Below, piece after piece: positions 43,901-58,025 of a stretch of 64,000 nt of DNA. The DNA lies in contig NC_045142.1 in NCBI RefSeq assembly GCF_008831285.2, positions 23,559,300 to 23,623,299 of the forward strand. Reading direction: 5' to 3'. The stretch comes from Nymphaea colorata. Taxonomy: Eukaryota; Streptophyta; Magnoliopsida; Nymphaeales; Nymphaeaceae. The notes below the pieces were generated by a model, which saw only the letters and a program-made list of their open reading frames with translations, did no database searches and was not told where the DNA came from. Within the stretch, counting starts at the first letter, position 1, and every line of letters starts with the position of its first letter. A program made the translations under genes and the position numbers.

Positions 43901-45766
43901 CCTCACCGCTGAGCAGCTTCATGTATCCACCACCACAGTCAAGTTTCTGCTCATGCTTAACAGAGAATTGGAAAACTAAAGTTTTGTCCTTGTTGCTGAA
44001 CTCAGGTATCTCAGCAGAAATAGCGAAGAATCTGTAGTCTTCACTTGTCTGGATACCTGGAAACAAGGTGAAAAGGTTCATATACCGCAAGGAATGATTT
44101 ATCAGTTAAAACTGAACATCACAAGCAGTTGTACCTTTGTCATTTGGGTCTCCACTCCACTTCCCGGATGTGTAATTCCATTCACCAGCCATGTTCTCGT
44201 CTTTCTTCCAGTCTGATTTAACCCATCGTTTTTCCCATCCATCTACACGACATGAAGATCAAAAGTATTGCTTAAAGTATGAACAGTAATTTTGGCAGTT
44301 ACAAACAAATATTTCACATCTATATGGTAAAGCAAAACCACGATTTATCAAACAGGGAAAAAACAGTTCGTGGGAGGAATCAGCATATGCATGTATACAA
44401 AGTCATTTCTCATATAATCAAATGCAGTTCCTCTTTATAAATTTTAGCCGTTAAACCCATAATATATAGCATGTTACTACTCAAGCATATGGAATCAATA
44501 GATCCATGCATATATGCATGTGGTTTAATAACACCGAGTGTGTGCACGTGTGCATTTTACGGGCATCTGAAATTGTATAAACTGAATCATTTCTCCAGAG
44601 ATCATAGTGGATAATGTAGATAAGAAGACAAGGCAATTCAGAACGCCATTTATTCAAAAAGGTATAAGAAAAATGGATATAATTCCTAATATAATATAAC
44701 ACACCTCAATTTAAGTTCTATTTCATAGAAAAGTACATATAATCACAACTAAATCAGAATAGACTACACGTACGAAATTAAACACAAAAAGGTTCAAATC
44801 AACAAATCCCTCCCTATGAAAAACTTAAAACACCAAAGTGTGCATGCCAGATCAGTACAGCATATAAAACCTAAAAGTTAAATCAACAAAGAGATGACGC
44901 CCCCAAAATTTCGCATCATGCAACTTAAAACCCAACCATAACAGTACATGCATCCAAGTGAAAACTACTCCGACCAAAAATGGAAAGCTATTCATATCGC
45001 CAACAAACTAATCTGAAACGCGTAGGCGTTAATGTTAACCTGAGAATTCTCTCTAACTTCCAAATATCGAAACACAATACCCAGAGTGCAAATGGGGTGA
45101 CACGAAAGGAAATAAAGGATGCTTCAAATGGAACTCGAGTTCGATAAACAAAACCTTACAAAAAAGCCACAACGCTACCACTTACTCGAACTCAATATTA
45201 TTATCCAAATGATAACAAGTTCGCGAATCTACGACCTCATGCATTAAATATGCTTCCCGGTTCGAAATTAACGCTTGCAAAAGCAGATCAGATTAAGACG
45301 AAGACCAAATGGAGTCATTATCCTCTAAGATTTCCCATAAACATCAGTTGATCCATCCAGCGACCTCAAACTCCGAAACTAAATTACCGATCCAATCCTG
45401 AAACTAAGCAGATCCCAACGCGAAACAACATGCTACGCGATAATCAACCCAGGAAACTGTCCGATTGCGCCATTTTGCGCAAAACAAGTTCAGAAAAATG
45501 ACATGCCGAGGAGATGACTACTAACGAAAGTCCGGTCGAATAGAATAACCAGGTAGATCTAGCTTCTTAGTTCAAGATCTTCACTCAAAACGAAGTAAAT
45601 AACGAAGATCACCCGGAACGAGTTCCCTAGAGGCCATCAGAGAAAGAGGGAGACAGAAAGAGGGAGTACCATCGAAACGCTCCTCGAAAAAAACCTCGGC
45701 GGAGACGATCGAGAGGCTAACTAGAGCGATGAAAACCAGAGATCGAAACCCTAACGCCGTCGCCAT
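40945..45766 (-). CDS. CRT: Calreticulin (14 exons, complete, HDEL)
   Basis: Calreticulin is a lectin chaperone and calcium-storage protein of the ER lumen. Exons in transcript order: 45766-45670, 44242-44135, 44056-43864, 43747-43489, 43414-43358, 43197-43150, 42994-42908, 42815-42758, 42643-42576, 42328-42233, 42125-42078, 41431-41399, 41316-41251, 40956-40945; total 1230 nt, 409 residues. The product has a signal peptide cut near A23/E24, an N-glycosylation sequon at N55, the family signatures [16 protein letters not shown] and IMFGPDICG, and the proline-rich P domain with three IxDPxAKKPEDWDD-type and three GxWxxPxIxNPxY-type repeats. A short acidic C domain ends in HDEL. ATG 45766 has a good context (CCAATGG); the open frame continues upstream but without another ATG. 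The acidic tail resembles CRT1/2 rather than the basic-tailed CRT3 type. Intron 1 is the longest (about 1.4 kb). Confidence 0.97.
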
Positions 45767-48189
45767 TGGACGGGGACGCCAGAGGAGAGAGGAAATGAGC
45801 AACAAAAGAGTGAACCGAGAGAAGAGTCGCAGATCCAAGTGAGGATTTGTAGGCGCGGAGCTTTGGTGGTATTTCGACGCAGTAAACTCTTTTGCATAAA
45901 ATTTTCGCGTCCGTAAAAAAAAAAGCGACTGCCTTGTTTTCCATTATGCCCCTTTCACTCCGGACAATGACGCGATGCTTCAACGTCTAATCTCCAGAAT
46001 AATGCGGAATATTCTGTGGGTAAAATTCGACTATTGAAAATGTGAAGAGCATGATATTGTTAAAGGCCCATGTATTCAGTGAAATTTACGACTTTGCCCC
46101 CTTCCCCTTTCGGATATACGAGGATATTTTCTTCTTAGGTCCTTGGCATTTAAAGATAATCTTGGTGACGACCTTCAATTTCTTAACTTTTTCAGTTACG
46201 GCTGTACTTTTGCGGATCGCTACCAAAACAATGCTTCCCTTTCTTATTGTCGCTTTACTCGAGTTAAACATCCGATTTGAATTTAAATGTGGGAACTATT
46301 TTTATTCTTACTTACAATGTTTTCCAACAAATGTAATTTATAAAAACTTACTTTTTTTTTTTTTTTTTGCAACAGGCTTTTGATTGAAATGCTCTATTTA
46401 ACATCTGTTTGAGCTAGAAATGAGGAGAACCATTGTTGGTAGACTCCTCAATATGATTTTCAGTGATCATGAAACATAATTGCTTGACAATATTTAGCTT
46501 GTTGACCTGATCAAACAAAAGGGTTATATATACAGAAGATTGATCAATGATTTTATAGTAAAACAACATAATTAAGGAATTATTTGGCAACATAAACAAA
46601 CTATTACTATCAGATGAATCTGCCTCGCAAATTATACAAATTAATTGAATATTATGGCACATTGTTTATTGAATTTTCCCTGTTTCATTCGGATATATTC
46701 ATTGGACAATAACGATATGTTAATGTTGTCAAACTACTTCTAAGAGTGCATTTATTATACAGAGGATATGAATTCGAACCCCTTCCCCCTTTCAACTCAA
46801 AGCTTAAACAAGAGGCGTTTAAGGACGAAATGTTGATTTGGAATCACATGTTTAGTTGTCATGAAAAGAAACAAACATCAACAAAACCCACAAGCCAAGG
46901 ACTAAATATCATACTGAATCTAAAATTTATGGGAAAAAAAGTGTGTCCCAAAATACTCTCTTGAATCAAAGCTTGTTTTTTGCCTAATAATAACCCGATT
47001 GAGCAGTTTGGTCTCTTTATTTTGAGCCTCTCGTGCAAATGAATAAAGTATGAACAAGGGTACACATTTAAAAGGATTAGCTACACATACCTAATATACA
47101 TATGACCTATTTCATACATATATTAATGTATAAAAACAAAATTTGTTTATATTGTATATATTTTGTGCATTTTTTTGTACAAATTAAATGTTATCATCTT
47201 TAGAAATTATTTCAATAACTTTGGAAGCATGGTCAATTAAGCCTGGGCAACGGGCCGAAGCCCGGGCTCAAAAAAGTTGACCCAGTTCGGCTCGATAGGG
47301 TTCGATTCGGCCTTATTAATAATTTTTATTAATTTATTTAATAATAACATATATTTATCATTAAAAATATATTTATTTTTTTATTTTACATTTAAACAAA
47401 TATTTTTTATTTTAGTTGTTGCTGTGGCGATGCTCCGGTCTTAACTCAATGGGTGCATGAAATGCAAAAATGGACGGTCTTCTTATTCATTATGGCAAAA
47501 CATGGGGGGCTTAAGCGAAATTTTCTCTAAGCAAAAAGCCGGACGGATCTCCCGGAAGTTTTCCTGGAACGGCAACGACCACTGCTGGGTTTTCAGGAAT
47601 AATAAATTCCACCGAGGTCGAAACTGCCCTTGAAAACCCCTCGTTCTAGAGTGTTCTTTTTTCTGTTGGGAGTAGGTGGGCCCTTGAACCGGATCTAAAA
47701 TTCGACGGGTCCGATCCAAATAATACCCGACGGACCCGCTCTGCTTCAATGATGAACCACAATTTGGAATAAATAATGTCCCGAAGTTAATTCCATCGCT
47801 TCTTATTTATGGATCATTCAATTAAACTAGTTAATGATTTAAAATAATTTTATTAAATGAAGTGTTATTATTTAAAAATAAAGTCCAAGTGGTAGTTTAC
47901 TTGTTAGAAGATAATTTTGAACGTCTTATTTTAATGTTCACAAATTTAGCATTCATAAAATATTATTCTTTCACAGCTCTATTTGTCATTTACCTATCCT
48001 CCTCTTTTTTACGAACAACAACAGCAATGCACATTTACCGATTAAGTTCATTTTTTAAAAATAATGTTTTTATAAAATTTTATGTATTTAAGTATGAAAT
48101 TTCACTGAACATATCTTTTTCATTAAAATAATTAAATTATTATGCCCCTAAAGTCAAATAAAAAAAACATGTGCGGTTATAAGCATGCA

Positions 48190-48371
<182 letters not shown>

Positions 48372-48446
48372 TGAGACTTTTTGAATATTTCAACCTCTTG
48401 CACATGTGAGCCTCTTGCACATATGAATAGATGCAATGAATTGGGT

Positions 48447-48630
48447 CGAAGCGGAGCCAAAAAAATTTTATGAGAAGGGTCAAATTAAAGTTTCTAAATA
48501 TTCACACAAACTAAAATATCATTTTTCAAATTTTGTATATATGACAAGTAAAATTTTCTAATATTTACTTGTAAATTAAAAAAAATTTGAGGTGAGGCCA
48601 GAGCCCATGTGTCCTCCTAACTCGCCCCTG
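48447..48630. mobile_element. hAT-like MITE (AGGGGCGGAGCC type), copy 1
   Basis: The element is about 184 bp, starting CGAAGCGGAGCC and ending CTCGCCCCTG, so its ends are imperfect inverted repeats. Flanking ATTGGGT at 48440-48446 and 48631-48637 matches exactly for 7 bp. Its interior is similar along most of its length to 51528-51707. Confidence 0.7.
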
Positions 48631-49390
48631 ATTGGGTTGCATGCATAGGGCCAATGCATCCAATGACTGGAGAACGAGTCTCTTTTTGAAATCCATCAAT
48701 TTTGTGGTATAAAGAGTCATTGTCAAAAAAAATAAAAAATAAAAAATTGAATGAAAAAAGAGAAAAAACAACCCCCTCCATTCGCATGTGTGACGCCAGA
48801 GCATCTAGATGACTAGAGAAAAGAGAGAGAATCTCTCTTTGAAATCCCCCAATTTGTCGTAGAAAAAATCATTGCGAAAAAGAAAAAAACATATAAAGTC
48901 TAATGGAAAAGAGAAAAACACCCTTCCCTTGCCCCCAGACACACACATACACACATATATATATATATATATGTTGTGTATGTATATTTGTGTGGGTTGT
49001 GAATTTCTGTCAGACAAGTATCTTTAATCACATCCATTCGATGCAATGCATTGAACGGCTATGATTGGATGAAACTCAAGATAAACCTATGATAGAGACT
49101 TGACTATTTATTAGATGGACATAAATGAATAGCTATAATGTCAGCATACTTTGAAAGAACATTGGTTTCAAGTGGCCCAAAAAAGAGCAACAACTGGGCC
49201 CACCTTCCTTCACATATCTCTTTTTGCTCCTAATAAAAATTGAAGAGAAGCATAAATTTCAAGCTTCACATCTTAATGCTTTTGACTTTAATGACATTTA
49301 ATAGACAAAGGGACTTTAGCTAACAAAAAAAATGAGGTCTCTGTCTCTGTAAACCCTAACCCTAGATTGACTACAATTGAAGTGATGTAA

Positions 49391-49585
49391 AAGCGGAGTG
49401 GCAGAGTCAGGGGGCGGCATGCGCCATGGTTCCCTCTCAGATTTTTAAATTTTTATTTTTTTCATGTAAATTTAAAATTTTTTAGTTTGGCCTATATAAA
49501 AGATTTGAAAAAATATTTTTTGGCCCATGTTGAAATTTTGAAACTATAATTCGGCTCTTGTAACAAAAAGTTTCTGGTAGATTCA
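49391..49585. repeat. Dispersed MITE-like fragment
   Basis: It shares the CTATAATTCGGCTC..TG.AACAAAAA..TTTCT block with the MITE at 39719-39840 (there ending at about 39829) and begins with a GCGGAG motif. Ends and target copies are unclear. Confidence 0.4.
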
Positions 49586-50195
49586 GTACATGTGTGACTG
49601 AAGACGACTAAGAAAATAATCCTTTATCCAACTTGCTGTTAATGGATAATTTCTAGTGTTTACATTGTTTTGGACTTTTATGTGTATCCGAAATCCAAAT
49701 CATGCATAATTGGATGTGGAAAGATCCAAATCCACTTAAGTGAATCCAAATCCAATGTCCAACCCTTTCTCTATTTAAATGAATGTGGGTCTCGTTCCGT
49801 AAGATGTTGTTGAAGTTGTGAAATCAAGTTTACTTTATTTCCTTGCTATTTTAGATGTTTCAATTATTTGTAGCTTTAATTCATATTAGTTTGTGTGTCA
49901 TCTTTTTCTTTTTTTAGTTTCATACTTGCAGGATTAGGATATGAGAATCCTAAGCTCCACAATAATAGAAAATACATCCACCCTTGCCATATTTTTTTAA
50001 CATATTGGATTCAAATTGAATGTACCACATCTGATTTACTGGATCTTCACAAATTTGTACTAAAAACAAATGAAAAAAGTCTACACCAATTCCCACAATC
50101 TAATTTTTAAATTCATAATTCGAATTTGATCTGAAATCTAACTGCATTAATATATAATGAGAACCAACTTTCAAAAGGTATGAGGACCAAAGCCA

Positions 50196-50198
<3 letters not shown>

Positions 50199-50274
<76 letters not shown>

Positions 50275-50538
50275 TAACTACAGAAGTGGTTGTTCTCAAC
50301 TATAAAAAGAAGGCAAAAAAGAAATGAAGACATCATGAGTTTCAGTTTGACATGCATATTCAAGAAATATATACATGGGCCTTACAACGCAAGCATGAAT
50401 ACTTTATGCATCGCTTGATCTCAAAGGATGTCTCCATTAATCATGAGTTTGAGTGCCAAGCATGTGGAGAGAGAGAGAGAGAGATTTTAACAACTCAAAG
50501 TGCAGATCGAAGGTCATGCATTGAATCACATCTCTCTC

Positions 50539-50619
<81 letters not shown>
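50199..50619. repeat. Inverted pair of compound microsatellites
   Basis: (TA)n(GA)n at 50199-50272 and (TC)n(TA)n at 50530-50619 are reverse complements of each other, separated by about 257 bp. A smaller GA run at 50467-50484 lies between. The arms could form a long hairpin in DNA or RNA. Confidence 0.85.
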
Positions 50620-50621
<2 letters not shown>

Positions 50622-51438
50622 TAGACACAGATGCCATGCAACCATTTTGGACAATGCTGCCAAAATTCGTTTGAATCTGCCAACAGGTACATTCTGTAAA
50701 TCCATTTAATTGAATCCTAATAATTTATGAATCAATAACAATTGCTATTATATTCTTTTGAAAAATCGAAAGGCAAAAATAAAAAGCAAAAACAATTGAA
50801 GATACAAATGACAATAACAATAACATGAACAAGAAGATGAGATATGGCACCATTGAATTGGGCGGTGAACCAAGTTTCTATTGCTCCGATTCTTTGTAAT
50901 CCCCAATTCAAAGTATGAAAAATATAGAAAAGGAGACCATAAGACAAACAAAAAATATTATGAAAATATGAAAAATTGATATGATATAAAATATAATATT
51001 GTAAAAAAATTATAATACTGTCCCCAATTCAAGTTTATATTCTTATTGTGAGTACAAACATTACAGATAACATGAAAAAAGTATGAAACCTTCAGAAATA
51101 TTATCATATAAGACTAACTTTCGTTGACAACCAGTCGGATAAAGGTTTGTTTGATAATAACTTCAGAACTTTATTTGAAAAATTAAACCAAGGTTCATGA
51201 GAGATTTCAGTAATTGAATCTTATTGCCTTTACATGGAGCGCATTCTGTCCCTTCTCATGAATCTAATCTGTCCTATCAGGCCAACATATTTGGTTGAGG
51301 AGCACTCAACATATAACTGAGGAGCATTATATATATAAAGATGTAAGAGTTTAGAGTCATCCAATAAGTAAATAAACAATTTTTATTAGACTGTGTGGAC
51401 AATTGCCCACCACATGTATCTTTGCCCCTGCTACCAAG

Positions 51439-51908
51439 TATTGTGAGGCTCATACCCAAAGAGGATGGTGCAACGGCTAGGGTGAGGATCTGGTAGGCAA
51501 CAAGTCTCCATTTTGAATTCACGTGACCAGGGGCGAAAGTAGAATTTTTCATGAAGGGGGCCGAATTAAAGTTTATAAATCTTGACACGGGCCGAACTAT
51601 CATTTTTCAAAATTTTTATATAAGATAAGTGAAATTTTCTAAAATTTACATGTATTTTTTTTAGGAGTGGCCAAGACCCATGTGGACCCCACTTGGCTCT
51701 ACTCCTGTGCATGACGTCAACTCTTTATATTGCAAAAAGAGAAGCATCTATATGCAAATAGTGCATAGCAGGGCATCTATCTCGAGACACCACAAACCAG
51801 TCCAGAACCTTGGGGGATGGGAGGAAAATGGTGGGAGGAGAGGGGATGCTTCAGCCTTTACTCGGGTGGTGGGATTAGTCTCTTGCTCACTCGAAAGTAT
51901 TGTGAGGC
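51439..51908. repeat. SINE-like repeat, copy 1 (interrupted by a MITE)
   Basis: The unit is flanked by direct repeats TATTGTGAGGC (51439-51449 and 51898-51908). The head has a tRNA-like A-box region (TGGTGCAACGG) and a weak B-box-like segment. A 180-bp MITE sits inside at 51528-51707. Without the MITE its body is about 268 bp, close to copy 2. Confidence 0.45.
51528..51707. mobile_element. hAT-like MITE (AGGGGCGGAGCC type), copy 2
   Basis: It begins CAGGGGCGAAAGTAG and ends CTACTCCTG, with an inverted-repeat character. Comparison with SINE-like copy 2, which lacks it, shows a clean insertion between GAATTTGCG- and TCAACTCTTT-equivalent positions. Flanks CACGTGAC and TGCATGAC match at 5 of 8 bases, so the target copies have diverged. 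Confidence 0.65.
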
Positions 51909-52049
51909 CCATAACTGAACTATGTTTTCACAAAGGAAAGGGAAATAATTGAACTAATCAATTGTGCCCTTTTTTGTTTTTTTTACTATCGAAACATTGT
52001 TGGACGGTTGTTAGGTGAAGTTAGTTGGGCATTGACCCATGCTACCAAG

Positions 52050-52331
52050 TATTGTGAGGCTCGTCCCCAAAGGGGTTGGTGCAATGGCCAGGGCGAGAAG
52101 CTGGTAAGCGGCCAGTCTCCATTTCGAATTTGCGTAACATTAACTCTTTATGTTGCAAAAAAGGAAGCATCGATATGCAAACAGTGCAAAGCAAGACGCC
52201 TATCTCAAGGCACCACAAACCAGTCCTGAACCTTAGGGGGTGGAAGGAAAAGAGTGGGGGATGGGAGATGCTTTAGCCTTCACCCGGAGCGGTGGAATTA
52301 GCCTCTCGCTCACCCGAAATTATTGTGAGGC
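52050..52331. repeat. SINE-like repeat, copy 2
   Basis: The unit is flanked by the same TATTGTGAGGC repeats (52050-52060 and 52321-52331). TGGTGCAATGG at 52077-52087 fits the Pol III A-box consensus; TTCGAATT near 52123 resembles a B box. No poly-A or poly-T tail is seen. The shared flank CTACCAAG in copies 1 and 2 suggests the whole locus was duplicated after insertion. Confidence 0.45.
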
Positions 52332-54983
52332 CCAACCTATTTTTCCAAACAATGAAGGCAAAAAATGACTAAAATGCCCTCCAATGTAGAAAGAAAAACT
52401 CCCTTTTAAAAGAAAACAACCTGGATGAGAGCCGAAGTCACCTCCACATACAAAATGTCTAGCATCTACGACAACATTGGTTTCCGGTGTGAGTCTAATG
52501 TATGTTAATCCGTACAGTGTTTCTACCGCCATTAACCTAAAGATATAGTGCCTATGAGAATCAAATCGACGACATGAGATTTTACCGGCAAGAGTCTCCT
52601 TGTAAAGGAGTAACAGAAGCGGATTTTTTTTAAAAAAAGAAAAATCAAAATGTCCTTAGATATAAAATTAAAACACCCACTATGCCCTCGAGGCCAGAAG
52701 GAAAACCTCCAACAAGAGCAAGAAATTATATCAAGACCATACCACTCGTCTAATAGGCACAACTTATCACGATGGTAGAACCGATCTTAAACTCGACATA
52801 TCTCTTTAAGGTTGAGAAGTTACACTCAAAGGATTTAACTGTTGTTGTTCCTGCAAGGATCTTGAACCAGGTTTTCCTTCAACTTGTTTGGGGGAGGGAG
52901 GAGAACCATAGTTGGCAAACTCATGACCCAAAACTTGGATTGGCAGATGACCAGGTCACTGGGTCGGCGAGTTGACTCGTCGACTCAGTTGAGTTTTAAA
53001 ATAGCTTGAATCGAGTGAGTCAGGGCCGAGCTAGGCCAACCTTGACTCGTGTTCAGGTTTTCTAGCGATCCAAGCTGAGCCGGGCTATTCCCGAGCTGAC
53101 TCGGCAAGTCAGCTAACTATGACAGGAACTAAACGTGTTTGATTCCCTTTCCGACAACATGCACAACAGGAACGTCCTGTCCTAGCAGTTTCGGAATGGG
53201 ATATGGTTGCTCATCCTGCTCTAGTGTTCTTCGTGATGAGTTGTAACAGTGAGTTCTTTTCTTTTCTCCCCCGTTTTCTCCACTAGAAAACTATACTCGA
53301 GTGATGAAACTTGGTTATACTTTGTCCCTGTGAAAGTATGGAGCTGGCATTTTGGCCATACAGAGGTCACTCAAACGAATTGAATTGGATATCGGACCAA
53401 ACTACTTCAAAAAGAGTCAAATATTTAAAAAAAAAAAACATCCAGTTTAGAATCGATTCAGATTCAATAAAAGAAGAAATTCAGATTCAGTTTTAAATAA
53501 ATGTCCAATCTATTAATAAGCATCAAGATGGTCAGTCTAAAGTTTCTTATATCCAATACCTATACATTTAAAAATCAGTTTTTAGTACCATATCATCATT
53601 CAAATTCAGTCAAAAGTCGCACTGGATTCAGTAGTGAATTCAAAAATCAGATTGGAATTGAATTCATATTTTGAATTCAAAAGCAGCATTCGAGTATAAC
53701 ATAGATTTTAAGTTTTACTCTTAAACAACAAAGACATTAGGTCAAGAGATGACTTTGATACCGATCTGACGAATTAACTTGAAGGTTTTTTGTAAACCCA
53801 CTCAACTGGGTACAAGGTGATCGTTTGAGTAAACCCAAGATTTATGGAAACATTAAGGTGTACAAATTTAAGATTTTGCAAAGGTGTCACAGTATAAGGA
53901 AGAAGGGATCCCTCATATCACCTCAGTGATAGCCTTAAAATTCATAGCCACCCGATATCTTCTGTGCATTGCTTCAATTAAATTAGGCCATCCATGATCA
54001 ACTTATTTAAGATCACTATTCAAATTATCTGCACTGTATGCGGTTGCAACTATAATTCTTCAAGAAAAAAAAAACATAAAACTTGTTTGCATTTGCATTA
54101 AATCATGAAGCAGGCATTTGGAGTCAGATCGATCATTAGTTTGAGCAACAAAACCAAAAGTAACAAATCATAACAATGTTGGAAGTCTCAGGGGTTGTTT
54201 ACAAGATACGAGCATAAACAGGTCGAAGAAAACAATGGTAAGATGGTCATTTAGATCTTAGGCTCAGCTAAAACAAGTTTTTTGAGAAGTTTCCGTCAAC
54301 AAGACTCATGTTCAACCAAGAAAGACGCTAAAGCTCATTTAACTACACGAGTGCCGCCATCAAACAAATGGGAGTGCAGTCGAACGACTCACTTCCAGGC
54401 AAGAAATTGGTAGTGATCAATATCAGTGAAATCCACAAGCGAGTCTATTTCAAAATAGTAAAACACCTGGTTCTAATGCTAAGATAGACAAAACCAAGAA
54501 TTTTGGAAAAACCAGCTGCCCCTGCAGCTCAATTTTGTGATACAAACAAGCATTTACTTTTCCAAAGGAATGCAGTTACGTAAGCCGTGTTGGATCACTG
54601 TAAACTAGCCAACCAGTTTGAAAAATCAATCACTAACTATCAACATAAATGACCCCAAAAAAATATATATTTATGATGGAAAATATCCCTTCCATGTGCC
54701 AAACTGATATGGCAACTAAACATGGGCAGGACAGTATAATGTAGAGGAGAAAACATAAGCATCACGAAAGCCTAAAGAGAAGAACCAAACCAGGTATTAC
54801 CTGGTTCCTACATATCAAAAATATCTAAATGCTCTCTGTACACTGCATGTTCCCAACTGGATCATATGAAAAATAACCAAGAAGCTCAGGAGAGGAAGGG
54901 AGGATCCCAGAGTGCCTAGCCCACTATTTCCCTCCTGATTATGATGCAGAGGAAAGCGATCTGGCTGGAGACGTTGAGGAATT

Positions 54984-57981
54984 CTAACCAGATGAATGCT
55001 TACGTGCTGCATATACCCTGTATGCAGCCAATCCAACCACAGCAACTGCCGCTCCAACTGGAAGAATAATAAAGAGGCAGTTAGTTGAGGATTAAAAGAG
55101 GACAAAGTCAAAGAGATGCATATTTGGGCCACGACTGTTGTATGTACATTCCCTGTTCAACCACATAACACATCATGATTTGAAGCAACTATATCACACT
55201 AAAAGAAAACATTTACCCAGACATGGCCAAAAGATATGGCAAAAAATCACAGGTTTAGTAACCTCAGCGTTCAATACCAATCCACAGCCATTTCTGAAGC
55301 AAAATATGGGCACAAATTGCACAACATGTTTTGGTAATAAAAGACACACCTACCTTAGCTGCAAGCTTCACCTAATCAGACAGTGCAAGTACTGTGTTAA
55401 TCATGGTACAAAGTACTTAATGTAAACGTGTATCCTATCACAAAATTTTGGTGCAACATGAGGCCTCCGACCTTCAAAAGCAGATATCCATGGCAAAAAT
55501 TCCATTTACTGAGCACATTCACCAAACCAACACAGACCATGTTGTTACTAGTAGTAAGCAAGGGAAAGCAACAAGGATCTTTGCAAAGGGGAAACAGAAT
55601 TTGGCATGAACAATCTTTGACTATATTTCTTACTCCTTATAGGCAACACATAGCAATAGCCATCAATACCAGCAAGTAATTTCTCAGTGATCCCTAGGCA
55701 AATCTTGATTTTTATGAAGAGAATAATATTAAGAAAAGCAAACATATTTTCTACCAAAGAAACAAATAAGATGAACTTTGCTATTCCCAGGAAACACGTC
55801 CTAGGGATTTCAGTACGTGGATACGCCTATAGTCCAGAAGTATGTGTTGAAATCTGAACCACCAACTTTATGAGTTACAAACAGTGCCTGAACATGAAAA
55901 CACCCGCCTTAGACCCCGTCCAGTTTAACTGACATTTACTAGGGCATTCCCTTAAACAAGGTGTCTCACAAACATCAGATGCATATGTGGGACTTGTCTT
56001 TTTCTTTTCTGAAAGGAAACCTATACGAAAGGTTTTTTCATGATTCTTAGTGTAGATATGAGCATTCATATTTTTAACAATGCCCATAATCCAACAGAAA
56101 TACATGAAATAGACTGAAACTAAGCACACACTGCAGATAAATACACACCACGGTTCAATGGACAAGACCTCACACTGCAGTGCTGTAAATACAAAACTAG
56201 TAGATCCTAATTTCGACTCACAATCATGAGACCCTAAATAAAGTGATGCAAAAAAATGTTCCAAGTTACAGCCCTAATCACCTAGATCCTAACATTCCAT
56301 CATTCTCCAGAGAACAATTTCATCACACGCTAAGACAGTTCTCAGACTGGCCTTCATTCAAATAGCCTATTCCAGCTTTTCAACTCTCAGTCAGTCCACG
56401 TCCCTTTTTCTTGAATTCAACACCCCCCTCTCCCCCCACCCCCAAACCCCACAGCAATATACTGGAACTTGAAATGTTGTCTATGATGCCTTTCATCAGA
56501 AACCATTATAAACACCATAAGTCATTTGATATGCTCCAGTATACAAATAGTAAGTCGTATATGAAGCAGTAAAGAAGCTGATTTGCCATTGACCTTGAGT
56601 TTTTTCTTTTTGTTTTGTTTTTCTCTTTGCTGAGTTCTATTGATTCTAGTATGCCAACACATCACTCCTTTTAGGTGCTTAAATTTGACTTCCTAGTCAA
56701 TAACATGTCTTCCAGAGGACAAAAATTAAGAAATGAAAAGGCATCAACACTCATGGTCAAATCTTGGAGGGAAAAGAGAAACTGTACAAGCATTTTAGCC
56801 TAGAGCAGTAATCATTAAAAGAAAGAGGGAAAAACGAGTACCTGAGACAACCATGAGAGAGCGGTTCATAATCTTGCGGTACTGCTTACGATTTCGGCCT
56901 GCTTCAGTTTCAGGAATGCTTAAATGTGGTTGTTGGGCAGCATTGATGATCTTGTGGAATAGATTATTGATATCCCTTAACTTCACACTGATGGTTATAG
57001 GTGCCTCTATTCCCATGTCTTGGCTAACCTAAAATATATATAATGAAAAGCATGGAAATACCCTTAGCATGAAACTCAACCAGAAAATTGAGAAAAGAAG
57101 TAAAAGACGAAAAGAAGAACAAAAAAAAACAGCTCAATAAAAACGAAAATCAATGGCACAGCTGCCCCATATATCATAAATGCATCTTATTAGCAGAGCC
57201 CGTTGCAAAACTACTAAGTATGAAACTGGCTGAATGGAGTGAAAGTTAAACCTTCCACAAAGGCAACATTGAAGTACAAATTTCAGGAAAGAAAATTAAC
57301 AATAAAGATATTAATACAAAACTTAAAAGTTTACACACCCAGCAAGAAGTTTTCAAAGAGTAAAAAAAAAAAAAAAGCAAAAACAAAAGAAAATCAGAAA
57401 ATTAGTGTCAAACTAATAAACCAAGAAAAGAGTTTTAACAGGTAAAATAATAAAAAATTTTGCAAAAAAAAAAAAAATCATGAAATCGACAATAAACAGG
57501 AAATGGAGCATAATCTAGATTATCTAGGCCTTCTAAATGTTAACCAGTTTTAAAGAGCATACTCTTGTTGAGTCTTGTACAGATGTTGGATAATGATCTA
57601 GATCGTCCTTAGCAGCAACGATGAGACAAGGAATCTCAATACCGTTGTCTTCCCCATAACTAGCTACTTGAATAAGCAGGTCATTAGCCCGTTTCCATGA
57701 ACCTTCGTCAGAACTGCAGGTGGAATGTTAACATCATGTAACATTAGTCCTGCTTACATCAGCTAAGATGAAAACACAAAGTGTTTTTAAATGCCACAGT
57801 AAATACAATGAAACTTCAAAACAAACAAAAGAGCTTGACTAACTTAAAAGAATTGATGAATTCAAATAATTGCAATATAAGAATAAAAAAAGGACACTCA
57901 AACATTAGGTGTTAACTCATTTAGAAAGTAGACCTCAGGTTGCTAAACACAAAAATTGCATACACACACAGGCATTCTCTC

Positions 57982-58025
<44 letters not shown>

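Noticed and set aside
45767-45838. In-frame upstream extension of calreticulin by 24 codons with a hydrophobic stretch
   Set aside because: It has no ATG (it opens at TTG), and the ATG at 45766 gives a normal signal peptide in a good context.
46760-46800. GTTCGAA-like motif suggesting a tRNA gene on the minus strand
   Set aside because: No A box or foldable acceptor and anticodon arms could be found around it.
52940-53120. Repeated GACTCGG/GAGTCAG motifs, also near 2154-2210
   Set aside because: No paired ends or target duplications were found; the relationship between the two sites is too weak to call an element.
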